Notes: generated by a model from the letters alone, not told the origin. DNA of 64,000 nucleotides from Streptomyces sp. PCS3-D2 (GCF_000612545.2 NZ_CP097800.1:5034501-5098500), one strand, 5' to 3'. Positions 42,909-52,263 are shown, counted from the stretch's first letter. Program-made: numbers and translations.

Positions 42909-43754
42909 ATGTCCCGCCATGTCGCCATCGTCACCGATTCCACGGCCTACCTGCCCCGTCCGGCCATGGCGCGGCACGGAATCACCTCCGTCCCGCTCAC
43001 CGTGGTGCTCGGCGGCGAGGCGCTCGAAGAAGGCACCGAGATCTCGGCGCGCAGCCTGGCCCTCGCCTTGCAGAAGCGCCGCCCGGTCACCACCTCCCGC
43101 CCCGGCCCGGAGGAGTTCGTACGTGCCTACCGGGAGGCGGCGGACGCCGGGGCGACCGGCGTGGTCAGCCTGCACCTGTCCGCCGAGTTCTCGGGGACCT
43201 ATGACGCCGCCGTGCTGGCGGCCAGGACCGCACCCGTGCCGGTGCGCGTCGTGGACACCGGCATGGTCGCGATGGCCCTCGGGTTCTGCGCGCTCGCCGC
43301 GGCCGAGGCCGCCGAGGCCGGCGGCTCCGTGGACGAGGCCGTGGCGGCCGCCGAGAAGCGGGCGGCGGACATGGCCGCGTACTTCTACGTGGACACCCTC
43401 GACTATCTGCGCCGCGGCGGCCGGATCGGGGCCGCGCAGGCGCTCCTCGGCTCGGCCCTGGCGGTGAAGCCGCTGCTGACCCTGGACGGCGGGCGTATCG
43501 AGATGCTGGAGAAGGTGCGTACGGCCTCCAAGGCCATCGCCCGTCTGGAGGAGCTGGCCGTCGAGCGCGCCGGCTCCGCGGAGGTGGACGTGGCGGTGCA
43601 TCACCTGGCGGCACCGGAGCGGGCCGAGAAGCTCGCCGAGCGGCTCCGCGAGCGGATTCCCGGCCTGGTCGAGCTGCACGTCAGCGAGGTCGGCGCGGTG
43701 ATCGGCGCGCACACCGGACCGGGGCTCCTGGCGGCGGTCGTCTCGCCCCGCTGA
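42909..43754 (+). CDS. DegV family fatty-acid-binding protein
   Basis: A 281-residue two-domain protein. DegV proteins bind fatty acids and, as FakB, present them to the FakA kinase. The N-terminal VTDSTAYLP motif carries the Ser that contacts the carboxylate, and VVDTGMVAMALGF and YLRRGGRIGAAQALLGSALAVKPLL are characteristic. The Ala-rich central helices are long. No fakA is in the window, so its partner must be elsewhere. Confidence 0.93.
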   Translation: MSRHVAIVTDSTAYLPRPAMARHGITSVPLTVVLGGEALEEGTEISARSLALALQKRRPVTTSRPGPEEFVRAYREAADAGATGVVSLHLSAEFSGTYDAAVLAARTAPVPVRVVDTGMVAMALGFCALAAAEAAEAGGSVDEAVAAAEKRAADMAAYFYVDTLDYLRRGGRIGAAQALLGSALAVKPLLTLDGGRIEMLEKVRTASKAIARLEELAVERAGSAEVDVAVHHLAAPERAEKLAERLRERIPGLVELHVSEVGAVIGAHTGPGLLAAVVSPR

Positions 43755-43840
43755 TCACCGGAACGAGTGGCGCGGTTTTCCACAACAGGGCCGATATCCA
43801 CCGGAATTGAAGGATCCGGACGGTGGTCGGGATCTGTCTC

Positions 43841-43846
43841 TACGGT
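43841..43846 (+). promoter_or_regulatory. -10 box for leaderless comEA transcript
   Basis: TACGGT lies 6 nt before ATG 43853, without a ribosome site. Two DnaA-box-like nonamers (43776-43784, 43794-43802) lie just upstream. Confidence 0.5.
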
Positions 43847-43852
43847 CGTGGC

Positions 43853-44896
43853 ATGACTCTTCGAACCCGTATCGCGTATCCGTCGGGCGCCACCAGTGGC
43901 CCGGGCCGTACCCGTCTCTCCGACAGCCGCCTGCGGCGCGGCGGTGGCGGCGGCAGGCGCCGCAACGGCCTCCGCGGCGCGCCCGCACGTCCTCGTCGGG
44001 GGCCGCTCCCTGGGCCGGACGAGGGGTCGGGTCCCGACCCGGGTCCCGACCCGGGTCCCGACCCGGGTCCCGACCCGGGGCCGGACGCGGTGCGGCGGAG
44101 GGCCGAAGCCCTGCTCGGCGGTGCCGGCCCGCCGGAGTCGGCGGTCAGCCAGCCGTCGCCCCTGCAGCCGTTGCTCCCGTCGCCGTCGGCCGCGGAGGAT
44201 CCGCCGGCACCGTCCGGCGGTGCGGTGGCCGGCGCCCTGACCGCCGGTGCCGCGCGGAGGCTGGCGGTGCGGGAGCGGCTGCCGGTATGGCTGCAGGCCC
44301 GTTGCGCGGTGGAGCCGCGCTCGGTGGCTGCGGTCGGGGTGGTCCTGGTCGCCGCCGTGTGCTTCGCCGCGCAGCAGTACTGGTCGGCCCGGCCGCAGGG
44401 CGTGACCGCCCCCGCCCCGGCGGTGCTGCCGGCCGTGGCCGCGGCGCCGGCCGCGGCAGGGGGAGGGGGCGGCGCGGGGCCCGCGGGGACCGTGGTCGTC
44501 GATGTCGGCGGGAAGGTCAGGGACCCCGGAGTGCGGCGCCTGCCAGCCGGGTCCCGGGTCGAGGACGCGCTGGCCGCCGCCGGGGGAGTGCGTCCGGGTA
44601 CGGACACCACCGGGCTGAACCGGGCCCGGGTGCTGGTGGACGGCGAGCAGGTGCTGGTGGGCGCGACGGCGCCGCCGGGAGCGGCCGCGGGCGGTCCGGC
44701 CGCCGGGCCGCTCAGTCTGGGCTCCGCCACCGTCGAGCAGTTGGACGCCCTCCCCGGGGTGGGGCCGGTCCTGGCCCAGCACATCGTCGACTTCCGCACC
44801 GCCCGCGGTGGATTCCGGTCCGTGGAGGAGCTCCGCCAGGTCAACGGCATCGGCGAGCGGCGCTTCGCCGACCTGCGCACGCTGGTGCGGCCGTGA
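43853..44896 (+). CDS. comEA: ComEA-type helix-hairpin-helix DNA-binding protein
   Basis: A 347-residue membrane protein. The long N-terminal cytoplasmic part contains the (GPDP)n tract encoded by a 12-bp repeat. One transmembrane helix lies at about residues 160-180. A SLBB-like domain follows (VVVDVGGKVRDPGVRRLPAG) and then a double HhH motif at the C-terminus (QLDALPGVGPVLAQHIV, QVNGIGERRFADL), which binds DNA. In competent bacteria ComEA hands DNA to the ComEC channel. The stop overlaps the comEC start as GTGA. Natural competence is not established for Streptomyces. Confidence 0.9.
   Translation: MTLRTRIAYPSGATSGPGRTRLSDSRLRRGGGGGRRRNGLRGAPARPRRGPLPGPDEGSGPDPGPDPGPDPGPDPGPDAVRRRAEALLGGAGPPESAVSQPSPLQPLLPSPSAAEDPPAPSGGAVAGALTAGAARRLAVRERLPVWLQARCAVEPRSVAAVGVVLVAAVCFAAQQYWSARPQGVTAPAPAVLPAVAAAPAAAGGGGGAGPAGTVVVDVGGKVRDPGVRRLPAGSRVEDALAAAGGVRPGTDTTGLNRARVLVDGEQVLVGATAPPGAAAGGPAAGPLSLGSATVEQLDALPGVGPVLAQHIVDFRTARGGFRSVEELRQVNGIGERRFADLRTLVRP
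44031..44078 (+). repeat. Four tandem 12-bp repeats in comEA
   Basis: The unit gtcccgacccgg occurs four times exactly and encodes repeated Gly-Pro-Asp-Pro in the N-terminal linker of ComEA. Copy number may vary between strains through slippage without changing frame. Confidence 0.92.
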
Positions 44897-47800
44897 ACCG
44901 CGGGGAGGGGGCGGGGCCTGCGGATCTGCGGCTCGCGGTGCCGGCCGTGGCCGCCTGGGCGGCGGCCGCCCTCGCCCTCGACTCACCCGTGGGGGCGACC
45001 GCCCTCGGTGCGGGGCTGGCGGTGGCCGCCGCGGGGCTGCTGCTGGTCCGAGGAGGGCGTCAGGGGGCCCGGTGGGGGGTCGGTCCGGCCGTGGCGGCGG
45101 CCCTGCTGGCCGCGGCGGCCGGAGCCTGTGTCGCGGGGCTCCAGTCGGCCGAGGCGCGGGCCGGGCCGGTCGCCGGGCTGGCGCGGGAGCACGCCCGGGT
45201 CCTCGCGGAGCTCACCGTCGCATCCGACCCCAGGACCGCGCGGAGCGGGAGCGGGCCGCCGGTGGTGGTGCTGGACGCGGTGGTGACCCGGGTGACCGGG
45301 CCCGACGGTGCGGGGAGTCGGGTCGCGACGCCGGTGCGGGTGCTGGCCGGACACGCGGGATGGGCCCGCCTCCTGCCCTCCACCCGGGTGGAGGTGGCCG
45401 CCCGGCTGGCCCCGGCGCGGGACGGGGAGCGGGCCGTGGCGCTGCTCCGCCCGGCCGGTGACACGCCGCCGGGGGTGACCGGTGGCCCGGATGCCGCTCA
45501 GCGGCTGGCGGGGCGGCTGCGGGCCGGGCTGCGCCGGGCTACCGATGGGCTCGCACCGGATGCTCGGGCCCTGCTGCCGGGACTGGTCGTCGGGGACACG
45601 TCCAGGGTCCCGCCCGACCTGCACGAGGCCTTCCGGGCCACCGATCTGCTCCATTTGCTGGCCGTTTCCGGGTCGAACCTGACCGTGGTGCTGTTCCTGC
45701 TCATCGGGCCCCCGGGCCGCGCCCAGCAGGCCGAGCGGCGGGGGCTGGCGCCCCGGCTGGGGCTTTCGCTGCGGGCGACCGCCGTGTGCGGGGCGGCCCT
45801 GACGCTGGCCTTCGTGGTGGTGTGCCGTCCGGAGCCGAGCGTGCTGCGGGCGGCGGCCTGCGGGGCGGTCACCCTGCTGGCCATCGCCACCGGCCGGCGC
45901 CGGTCCCTGATTCCTGCGCTGGGCGCCGCCGTGCTGCTGCTGGTGCTCTACGACCCGTGGCTGGCCCGCAGTCCCGGCTTCCTGCTCTCGGTCCTGGCCA
46001 CGGGGGCGCTGCTGACCCTCGCTCCGCGGTGGAGCGGGGCCCTGCGGCGGCGCGGGGCGGGACCCCGGCTCGCCGAGGCGCTGGGGGCTGCCGCCGCCGC
46101 CCAGGCGGTGTGCGCGCCCGTCGTCGCCGTGCTCGCGGCCCGGGTCAGCCTGGTGGCGGTGCCGTGCAACCTGCTGGCCGAGCTGGCCGCCGGTCCGGCG
46201 ACCGTCCTCGGCTTCGCCACCCTGGCCGCGGCCCCGCTCTCGATGCCCGCCGCGGAGGTGCTCGCCCGGTGCGCCGGGGTGCCCGCGGGGTGGATCGCGG
46301 CCGTCGCGCGGGCCGGGGCGGGGCTTCCCGGCGCCGAGCTCTCCTGGCCGGGCGGACTCGCCGGCGGCCTGCTGCTGACCGCCGCCACCCTGACGGCCGT
46401 GGTTCTCGGTGCCCGGTGGAGGCGGCGGCGGTGGCTGTGCTCCGCGCTGGCGGTGCTGCTGCTCCTCGCGGTACTGCGGCCGCCGCAGCTCACCCGCACG
46501 CTCACCGGCTGGCCTCCGCCCGACTGGAGTTACGTCCAGTGCGCCGTGGGGCAGGGGGACGCCGGCGTTCTGGCCGTCGGCCCGGGGGAGGCGCTGGTGG
46601 TGGATGCGGGCGCGGAGCCCGGGCCGGTGGACGAGTGCCTGCGCGGGCTGGGGGTGCGCCGGGTGCCGATGCTGCTGCTGACGCACTTCCACGCCGACCA
46701 TGTGGGAGGGCTGCGGGGCGTGCTGCGGGGCCGCTCCGTGGGGGTGGTCCAGACCACCGTGCTGGAGGAGCCGCCGGGGCAGGCCGCGTTCGTCCGCCGG
46801 ACCGCCGCGGCCGCCGGGGTGCCGGTGGTACGCGCCGTACAGGGGGAGCGGCGCCGAGCCGGGCCGCTGGAATGGCAGGTGCTGTGGCCCCCGCCGGGCG
46901 GCTCGCCCTTCCCGGGGCCCAACGACGCGAGCGTCGTCCTGCTGGTGCGCGCCGCGGGGCTGACCCTGCTCCTGCTCGGAGACCTCGAACCGGCCGCGCA
47001 GCAGGCCCTCCTGAGGGAGCATCCGCAGCTGGGGCCGGTCGATGTCCTCAAGGTCGCCCACCACGGCTCCGCGCACCAGGATCCCGGGCTGTACGAGCGG
47101 GTCCGGCCCAGGCTCGCGATTGTTCCCGTCGGGACAAAAAACCGGTACGGGCACCCCGCGCCGGGTACGCTCACCCGCCTGCGGGCCGTGGGTGCGACGG
47201 TGCTGCGCACCGACACCGACGGCTCGATCGCCGTCAGTGGATCCGGCGTTCGGCTGCGTGCGTTTCCGGCCAGGAGGCGGCGTGACCGACGCGGCCATAC
47301 CGGGCGCGAGTGTTCTGTTTGCCCACAACCCGACAGCATGATCGAATGCGTCTTCGCCAGAACGGTCCCAGTCCACACAGCACGGGGGTGCACACGTCAT
47401 GTTCGGTCGCCGACGGGGGATGGAGTCGGCCGGAAGTTCCAGCCCGCACACATCCGCGACACTGACGCTGCCGCCGACGGCGCGTCTGCTCAGCTGCCGA
47501 GTCCTCGACACGGTCCACCGGCCCATCCGGCAGGCCGCGTTCGAGGTGACGGATCCGATCGGCCGCCGGATCGTCGGCGGCGAGACCGACCCGTTCGGCG
47601 GCTTCACCGCCACCGTTCCGGAAGGGGAGTACCGGCTCTCCGTCACCGCAGAGGGGTACACGCCGTTCCACGGGGTCACGCTCGTGGGAGACCCCGCGCA
47701 GCCCGGTACGGCGGAGATCGTCCTCGACGCGGTGGAGCCCCCGGTCCTGCCGCAGCCCGGTCACTGGGAGATCGACCCGACGCACTCGTCCATCGGTTTC

Positions 47801-47946
47801 ACGGCCCGCCACATCGGCCTGGCCCGCATCAACGGGCGCTTCAACACGTTCGCCGGGGCGGTGCGGATAGCGGACCGCATGGAGGACTCCTCCATGCACG
47901 TGATCATCGATGCTGCGAGCATCGACACCGGGGTGCGGCTGCGTGA
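44893..47946 (+). CDS. comEC: ComEC/Rec2 DNA channel protein with C-terminal read-on into yceI
   Basis: A polytopic protein with many transmembrane helices, a Competence domain (about 220-500, LLHLLAVSGSNLTVVLFLL) and a C-terminal metallo-beta-lactamase domain (LLLTHFHADHVGGL, AHHGSAHQDPG) up to about residue 795. The homologous part ends near 47275. No stop occurs in this frame until 47944, so the frame is 1017 codons long and overlaps yceI by 548 nt. The last ~220 residues are Arg/His/Gly-rich and look like an out-of-frame reading of yceI. The GTG start is coupled to comEA. Confidence 0.85.
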   Translation: MNRGEGAGPADLRLAVPAVAAWAAAALALDSPVGATALGAGLAVAAAGLLLVRGGRQGARWGVGPAVAAALLAAAAGACVAGLQSAEARAGPVAGLAREHARVLAELTVASDPRTARSGSGPPVVVLDAVVTRVTGPDGAGSRVATPVRVLAGHAGWARLLPSTRVEVAARLAPARDGERAVALLRPAGDTPPGVTGGPDAAQRLAGRLRAGLRRATDGLAPDARALLPGLVVGDTSRVPPDLHEAFRATDLLHLLAVSGSNLTVVLFLLIGPPGRAQQAERRGLAPRLGLSLRATAVCGAALTLAFVVVCRPEPSVLRAAACGAVTLLAIATGRRRSLIPALGAAVLLLVLYDPWLARSPGFLLSVLATGALLTLAPRWSGALRRRGAGPRLAEALGAAAAAQAVCAPVVAVLAARVSLVAVPCNLLAELAAGPATVLGFATLAAAPLSMPAAEVLARCAGVPAGWIAAVARAGAGLPGAELSWPGGLAGGLLLTAATLTAVVLGARWRRRRWLCSALAVLLLLAVLRPPQLTRTLTGWPPPDWSYVQCAVGQGDAGVLAVGPGEALVVDAGAEPGPVDECLRGLGVRRVPMLLLTHFHADHVGGLRGVLRGRSVGVVQTTVLEEPPGQAAFVRRTAAAAGVPVVRAVQGERRRAGPLEWQVLWPPPGGSPFPGPNDASVVLLVRAAGLTLLLLGDLEPAAQQALLREHPQLGPVDVLKVAHHGSAHQDPGLYERVRPRLAIVPVGTKNRYGHPAPGTLTRLRAVGATVLRTDTDGSIAVSGSGVRLRAFPARRRRDRRGHTGRECSVCPQPDSMIECVFARTVPVHTARGCTRHVRSPTGDGVGRKFQPAHIRDTDAAADGASAQLPSPRHGPPAHPAGRVRGDGSDRPPDRRRRDRPVRRLHRHRSGRGVPALRHRRGVHAVPRGHARGRPRAARYGGDRPRRGGAPGPAAARSLGDRPDALVHRFHGPPHRPGPHQRALQHVRRGGADSGPHGGLLHARDHRCCEHRHRGAAA

Positions 47947-48280
47947 CGACCACCTGCGGTCGGGCGACTTCCTGGACGCGGCCCGCCACCCCACGGTGGA
48001 GTTCTACAGCGAACGCTTCATGCACCGCAGCGGCAGCCGCTGGGCCGTTGCCGGTGCGCTGACCCTGCACGGAGTGAGCCGGTCCGTGACCCTGGACACC
48101 CAGTACCTGGGCCTCGGGACGGGCATGGAGGGTGAGGTGCGGGCGGCCTGCCGGGCCACCGCCGAGCTGCACCGCGAGGACTTCACCCTCAACTGGCAGT
48201 CGATGCTGGCGCACGGGATCGCGGCGATCGGGTCCAGCGTGGACATCACGCTGGACGTCCAGATCGTGCACAAGGCCTGA
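47399..48280 (+). CDS. YceI family protein with N-terminal carboxypeptidase-regulatory-like domain
   Basis: A 293-residue protein. Residues 30-115 form a beta-sandwich like carboxypeptidase regulatory domains (RLLSCRVLDTVHRPI, GGFTATVPEGEYRLSVTAEGYTPF). Residues 120-293 are a YceI lipocalin-like domain (HWEIDPTHSSIGFTARHIG, LTLHGVSRSVTLD), which binds isoprenoid-like lipids. No signal peptide is seen, so it is cytoplasmic. Codon bias clearly supports this frame over the overlapping comEC read-on. GGGGGTG lies about 12 nt before the ATG. Confidence 0.92.
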   Translation: MFGRRRGMESAGSSSPHTSATLTLPPTARLLSCRVLDTVHRPIRQAAFEVTDPIGRRIVGGETDPFGGFTATVPEGEYRLSVTAEGYTPFHGVTLVGDPAQPGTAEIVLDAVEPPVLPQPGHWEIDPTHSSIGFTARHIGLARINGRFNTFAGAVRIADRMEDSSMHVIIDAASIDTGVRLRDDHLRSGDFLDAARHPTVEFYSERFMHRSGSRWAVAGALTLHGVSRSVTLDTQYLGLGTGMEGEVRAACRATAELHREDFTLNWQSMLAHGIAAIGSSVDITLDVQIVHKA

Positions 48281-48306
48281 CCTCCGCCCCCCGGCCCGGG
48301 CGGGGC

Positions 48307-48549
48307 TCAGGGGGCCTCCAGCCAGCCTTCGTACTCGGCGGCGAGGCCGTCCAGAGCGGTGGCGTCGAGCCGTTCCCGCGGATCCTCGACGACGACCAGC
48401 CACTGGGCGTCCTCGGCGTCGTCCTCGCCGGCCAGCGCGTCGCGTACCAACTGCGGCTCCTCCGGGAGACCGAAGCGGTCGACGGCCTCCTGGGCCACCT
48501 CCTCGGCGGCGTCGCGGTCGGGCAGGACGAGTACATGTCGCACGTTCAC
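48307..48549 (-). CDS. Small RraB-like protein (putative RNase E regulator)
   Basis: An 80-residue acidic protein beginning MNVRHVLVLPDRDAAEEV. The C-terminal LAAEYEGWLEAP resembles the conserved EYDGW end of RraB, an inhibitor of RNase E, and the length of the core fits, but similarity is weak by eye. GTG 48549 lies 6 nt after GACAAT (-10-like); GTG 48543 is an alternative start. It is convergent with yceI and divergent from holA. I am confident it is a gene and only moderately confident of the family. Confidence 0.72.
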   Translation of the reverse strand: MNVRHVLVLPDRDAAEEVAQEAVDRFGLPEEPQLVRDALAGEDDAEDAQWLVVVEDPRERLDATALDGLAAEYEGWLEAP

Positions 48550-48625
48550 CGGGCCATTGTCGAACACCCGGTGGAGGGGGCCGGGGCGCGGGGGGCTGTC
48601 AGCGCGGCGTGGGATGCTGGGGGCG

Positions 48626-49618
48626 ATGGCCACCAGGAAGAACTCCACCGACGATCCCCTCGCCCCGATCACCCTCGCGGTGGGGCAGGAGGAACTGCTG
48701 CTCGACCGCGCTGTGCGGGAGGTGGTGGCGGCCGCCCGGGCCGCCGACGCCGACACCGACGTCCGCGATCTCACCTCCGACCAGCTCCAGCCCGGCACCC
48801 TGGCCGAGCTGGCCAGCCCCTCGCTCTTCTCCGAGCGCAAGGTGCTGGTCGTGCGCAACGCGCAGGACCTCTCCGCCGACACGGTCAAGGAGGTCAAGGC
48901 CTACCTCGCCGCGCCCTACGAGGAGATCACGCTGGTCCTGCTCCACGCGGGCGGAGTCAAGGGCAAGGGCCTGCTGGACGCCGCCCGCAAGGCGGGCGCC
49001 CGGGAGATCGCCTGCCCGAAGATGACGAAGGCGGCGGACCGGCTCGCCTTCGTGCGGGGCGAGTTCCGCACGCTGGGCCGGTCGGCCACCCCGGAGGCGT
49101 GTCAGACGCTGGTCGACGCGATCGGCAGCGACCTGCGGGAGCTGGCGAGCGCCGCGGCCCAGCTGTGCGCGGACGTCGAGGGAACCATCGACGAGGCCGT
49201 CGTCGGCCGCTACTACACCGGGCGCGCCGAGGCATCCAGCTTCACGGTCGCCGACCGTGCGGTCGAGGGGCGCGCGGCCGAGGCCCTGGAGGCCCTGCGC
49301 TGGTCCCTGGCCACCGGTGTGGCGCCGGTCCTGATCACCAGTGCGCTGGCCCAGGCGGTCCGCGCCATCGGCAAGCTCGCCGCGGCACCGCGCGGGGCCC
49401 GCCCCGGGGACCTGGCCCGTGAGCTCGGCATGCCACCGTGGAAGATCGACCGGGTCCGCCAGCAGATGCGGGGCTGGTCGGCGGACGGCGTCGCGGACGC
49501 CCTGCGCGCCGTGGCCGCCGCGGACGCGGGCGTCAAGGGCGGGGGCGACGATCCGGAGTACGCCCTGGAGAAGGCGGTCGTCGCGGTGGCCCGCGCGGCC
49601 CGCCCCCAGCGCCGCTGA
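48626..49618 (+). CDS. holA: DNA polymerase III subunit delta
   Basis: A 330-residue clamp-loader subunit that opens the beta clamp. The N-terminal domain begins ITLAVGQEELLLDRAVREVV and contains LASPSLFSERKVLVVRNAQ, the typical HolA beta-clamp-interacting region. The central and C-terminal helical domains follow (LRELASAAAQLCADV, SSFTVADRAVEGRAAEAL). ATG 48626 is preceded at 7 nt by GATGCT, a possible -10; an ATG at 48614 would add four residues. It is convergent with rpsT across a strong terminator. Confidence 0.93.
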   Translation: MATRKNSTDDPLAPITLAVGQEELLLDRAVREVVAAARAADADTDVRDLTSDQLQPGTLAELASPSLFSERKVLVVRNAQDLSADTVKEVKAYLAAPYEEITLVLLHAGGVKGKGLLDAARKAGAREIACPKMTKAADRLAFVRGEFRTLGRSATPEACQTLVDAIGSDLRELASAAAQLCADVEGTIDEAVVGRYYTGRAEASSFTVADRAVEGRAAEALEALRWSLATGVAPVLITSALAQAVRAIGKLAAAPRGARPGDLARELGMPPWKIDRVRQQMRGWSADGVADALRAVAAADAGVKGGGDDPEYALEKAVVAVARAARPQRR

Positions 49619-49663
49619 CCGCCGGCCCTGCCCCGCCCGTCCCGCTTTCCTGCCCGGGCTGCG

Positions 49664-49712
49664 CGAAGGCCCCGGTCGTCACCCTGGGGAAGGGGGACGA
49701 CCGGGGCCTTCG
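49664..49712. terminator. 17-bp bidirectional terminator between holA and rpsT
   Basis: Arms 49664-49680 and 49696-49712 are exactly complementary with a 15-nt loop. It lies 46 nt after holA and about 120 nt past the rpsT stop on the other strand. Confidence 0.85.
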
Positions 49713-49833
49713 GTCACTGCTCGGTTGCTCCGCACCCGCGTGGCGAACGCTTCGTGTGCGGAGCGGGTTGCCGGTCAGGAGCGGGAGAGAGGGCCCGCTG
49801 GGTCCGTTCCGGCGATCACATCGAGTGCGGAAC

Positions 49834-50094
49834 TCAGATGGCGGCAACCTTGGAGGCCAGCGCCGACTTCTTGTTGGCGGCGGCGTTCTTGTGGATGACA
49901 CCCTTCGAGACGGCCTTGTCCAGCTTCTTGGAAGCCAGGCGGGCCGCAGCGGTGGCCTTCTCCGCGTCGCCGGCGAGGATGGCCTCGTTGGCCTTGCGGA
50001 TGAAGGTGCGCAGCTCGGACTTGACCGACTTGTTGCGAAGGCGAGCCTTCTCGTTGGTCTTGTTCCGCTTGATCTGGGACTTGATGTTCGCCAC
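49834..50094 (-). CDS. rpsT: 30S ribosomal protein S20
   Basis: An 86-residue, Lys/Ala-rich helical protein binding 16S r[24 protein letters not shown] is diagnostic. The start codon is GTG with AAAAGG 8 nt upstream. holA-rpsT-lepA adjacency is common in Actinobacteria. It has its own promoter at 50199-50228 and a leader of about 95 nt with a small hairpin. Confidence 0.98.
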   Translation of the reverse strand: MANIKSQIKRNKTNEKARLRNKSVKSELRTFIRKANEAILAGDAEKATAAARLASKKLDKAVSKGVIHKNAAANKKSALASKVAAI

Positions 50095-50198
50095 GAAAGA
50101 GCCTTTTCAGGTTCAGGGGTTGATCTTCGGATGGTGTCCCTCCCCCGGACTTCGTCCAGGGTCCCCCTGGTGAGAGGGCATGCGAGACACAGCTGCCC

Positions 50199-50228
50199 AG
50201 GCTACCAGGCACGCTCCCGGCGGCCCAA
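50199..50228 (-). promoter_or_regulatory. rpsT promoter
   Basis: On the minus strand, TTGGGC (50228-50223), an 18-nt spacer and TAGCCT (50204-50199) form a good vegetative promoter. Transcription would start near 50192, giving a ~95-nt leader that contains a 7-bp stem with a GAA loop around 50142-50158. Confidence 0.68.
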
Positions 50229-50374
50229 ACCGAGCGCACTGCCCCGTCCATGGGACCATGGGAGCCTGCGTATGGACCGACATCGTGCCGCCGAGAGCGA
50301 CCGGAGCCGGGCCGTCCGCTGCGACCGACGCTCCGAAGACGCTTCCGACTGCGACCCGAGAATCAGGACACTGC

Positions 50375-52240
50375 GTGCCCGCGATCCCCAGCCACGTGCC
50401 CGAGCCGAGCCGTACCGACCCGGCGCTGATCCGCAATTTCTGCATCATCGCGCACATCGACCACGGCAAGTCGACCCTTGCCGACCGGATGCTCCAGCTC
50501 ACCGGTGTCGTCGATCAGCGGCAGATGCGCGCCCAGTACCTCGACCGCATGGACATCGAGCGTGAGCGCGGCATCACGATCAAGTCCCAGGCGGTGCGAC
50601 TGCCCTGGGCGCCCACCACGGGCGAGGGTCAGGGCAGCACCCACATCCTCAACATGATCGACACCCCTGGGCACGTCGACTTCACCTACGAGGTCTCGCG
50701 CTCGCTCGCCGCGTGCGAGGGCACGATCCTGCTGGTGGACGCCGCCCAGGGCATCGAGGCGCAGACCCTCGCCAATCTGTACCTGGCGATGGAGAACGAC
50801 CTCGCGATCGTCCCGGTCCTCAACAAGATCGACCTGCCGGCCGCCCAGCCGGAGAAGTTCGCCGAGGAGCTCGCGAACCTGGTCGGCTGTGACCCCGACG
50901 ACGTGCTGCGCGTCTCGGCCAAGACCGGTATGGGCGTCGACGCCCTGCTGGACAAGGTCGTCGCCACCGTCCCGGCCCCGGTCGGCGTCAAGGACGCCCC
51001 CGCCCGCGCGATGATCTTCGACTCGGTCTACGACTCGTACCGCGGCGTCGTGACGTACGTCCGTGTGGTCGACGGCCAGCTCAACAAGCGCGAGCGCATC
51101 AAGATGATGTCCACCGGCGCCACCCACGAACTGCTGGAGATCGGTGTCTCCTCCCCGGAGATGACCCCGGCCGACGGCATCGGCGTCGGCGAGGTGGGCT
51201 ACATCATCACCGGCGTGAAGGATGTCCGCCAGTCCAAGGTCGGTGACACCATCACCAGCCTGAACAACGGCGCGACCGAAGCCCTCGGCGGCTACAAGGA
51301 CCCGAAGCCGATGGTCTTCTCGGGCCTCTACCCGCTGGACGGCTCCGACTACCCCGACCTGCGCGAGGCCCTGGACAAGCTCCAGCTCAACGACGCCGCG
51401 CTGGTCTACGAGCCCGAGACCTCGGCGGCGCTGGGCTTCGGCTTCCGCGTCGGCTTCCTCGGCCTGCTCCACCTGGACGTGGTCCGCGAGCGCCTGGAGC
51501 GCGAGTTCGGTCTCGACCTGATCGCCACCGCGCCCAACGTGGTCTACCGGGTGGTCCTGGAGGACGGCAAGGAAGTCACCGTCACCAACCCGAGCGAGTT
51601 CCCCGAAGGCAAGATCAAGGACGTCTTCGAGCCGGTCGTCCGGGCCACCGTGCTCGCCCCGACCGAGTTCATCGGCGCGATCATGGAGCTGTGCCAGCAG
51701 CGCCGCGGCACCCTCCTCGGCATGGACTACCTCTCCGAGGACCGCGTCGAGATCCGCTACACCCTCCCGCTCGCCGAGATCGTCTTCGACTTCTTCGACC
51801 AGCTGAAGTCCAAGACGCGCGGCTACGCCTCCCTCGACTACGAGCCCACCGGCGAGCAGGCCTCCAGCCTGGTCAAGGTCGACATCCTGCTGCACGGCGA
51901 CAAGGTCGACGCCTTCTCCGCCGTCTGCCACAAGGACGCCGCCTACGCCTATGGCGTGCGCCTCGTCGCCAAGCTGCGCGAGCTGATCCCGCGGCAGGCC
52001 TTCGAGGTGCCGGTCCAGGCCGCGATCGGCTCCCGCGTCATCGCCCGCGAGACCATCCGCGCCATCCGCAAGGACGTCCTCGCCAAGTGCTACGGCGGTG
52101 ACATCTCCCGCAAGCGGAAGCTGCTGGAGAAGCAGAAGGAAGGCAAGAAGCGCATGAAGATGGTCGGCTCCGTGGAGGTCCCGCAGGAGGCCTTCATCGC
52201 CGTCCTCTCCAGTGACGAGTCCGGCGGCAAGAAGAAGTAG
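50375..52240 (+). CDS. lepA: Elongation factor 4 (LepA)
   Basis: A 621-residue translational GTPase that acts on stalled or pre-translocation ribosomes. Motifs seen are G1 [11 protein letters not shown]2 GITIKSQ, G3 DTPGHVDF and G4 NKID, followed by the EF4-specific C-terminal domain. GTG 50375 has AGGA 7 nt upstream and gives [16 protein letters not shown] before the conserved [13 protein letters not shown]. The frame is open further upstream, but that part is intergenic in character. Confidence 0.96.
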   Translation: MPAIPSHVPEPSRTDPALIRNFCIIAHIDHGKSTLADRMLQLTGVVDQRQMRAQYLDRMDIERERGITIKSQAVRLPWAPTTGEGQGSTHILNMIDTPGHVDFTYEVSRSLAACEGTILLVDAAQGIEAQTLANLYLAMENDLAIVPVLNKIDLPAAQPEKFAEELANLVGCDPDDVLRVSAKTGMGVDALLDKVVATVPAPVGVKDAPARAMIFDSVYDSYRGVVTYVRVVDGQLNKRERIKMMSTGATHELLEIGVSSPEMTPADGIGVGEVGYIITGVKDVRQSKVGDTITSLNNGATEALGGYKDPKPMVFSGLYPLDGSDYPDLREALDKLQLNDAALVYEPETSAALGFGFRVGFLGLLHLDVVRERLEREFGLDLIATAPNVVYRVVLEDGKEVTVTNPSEFPEGKIKDVFEPVVRATVLAPTEFIGAIMELCQQRRGTLLGMDYLSEDRVEIRYTLPLAEIVFDFFDQLKSKTRGYASLDYEPTGEQASSLVKVDILLHGDKVDAFSAVCHKDAAYAYGVRLVAKLRELIPRQAFEVPVQAAIGSRVIARETIRAIRKDVLAKCYGGDISRKRKLLEKQKEGKKRMKMVGSVEVPQEAFIAVLSSDESGGKKK

Positions 52241-52263
52241 CCGTCCCTCCGTCACCCGGCGTA

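Noticed and set aside
45786-47285. 499-codon frame inside comEC in another reading frame
   Set aside because: Arg/Gly-rich shadow of comEC without hydrophobic pattern or start signals.
50180-50374. Upstream extension of the lepA frame
   Set aside because: It is open by chance and overlaps the rpsT promoter. Homology to LepA starts near GTG 50375, which has a ribosome site.
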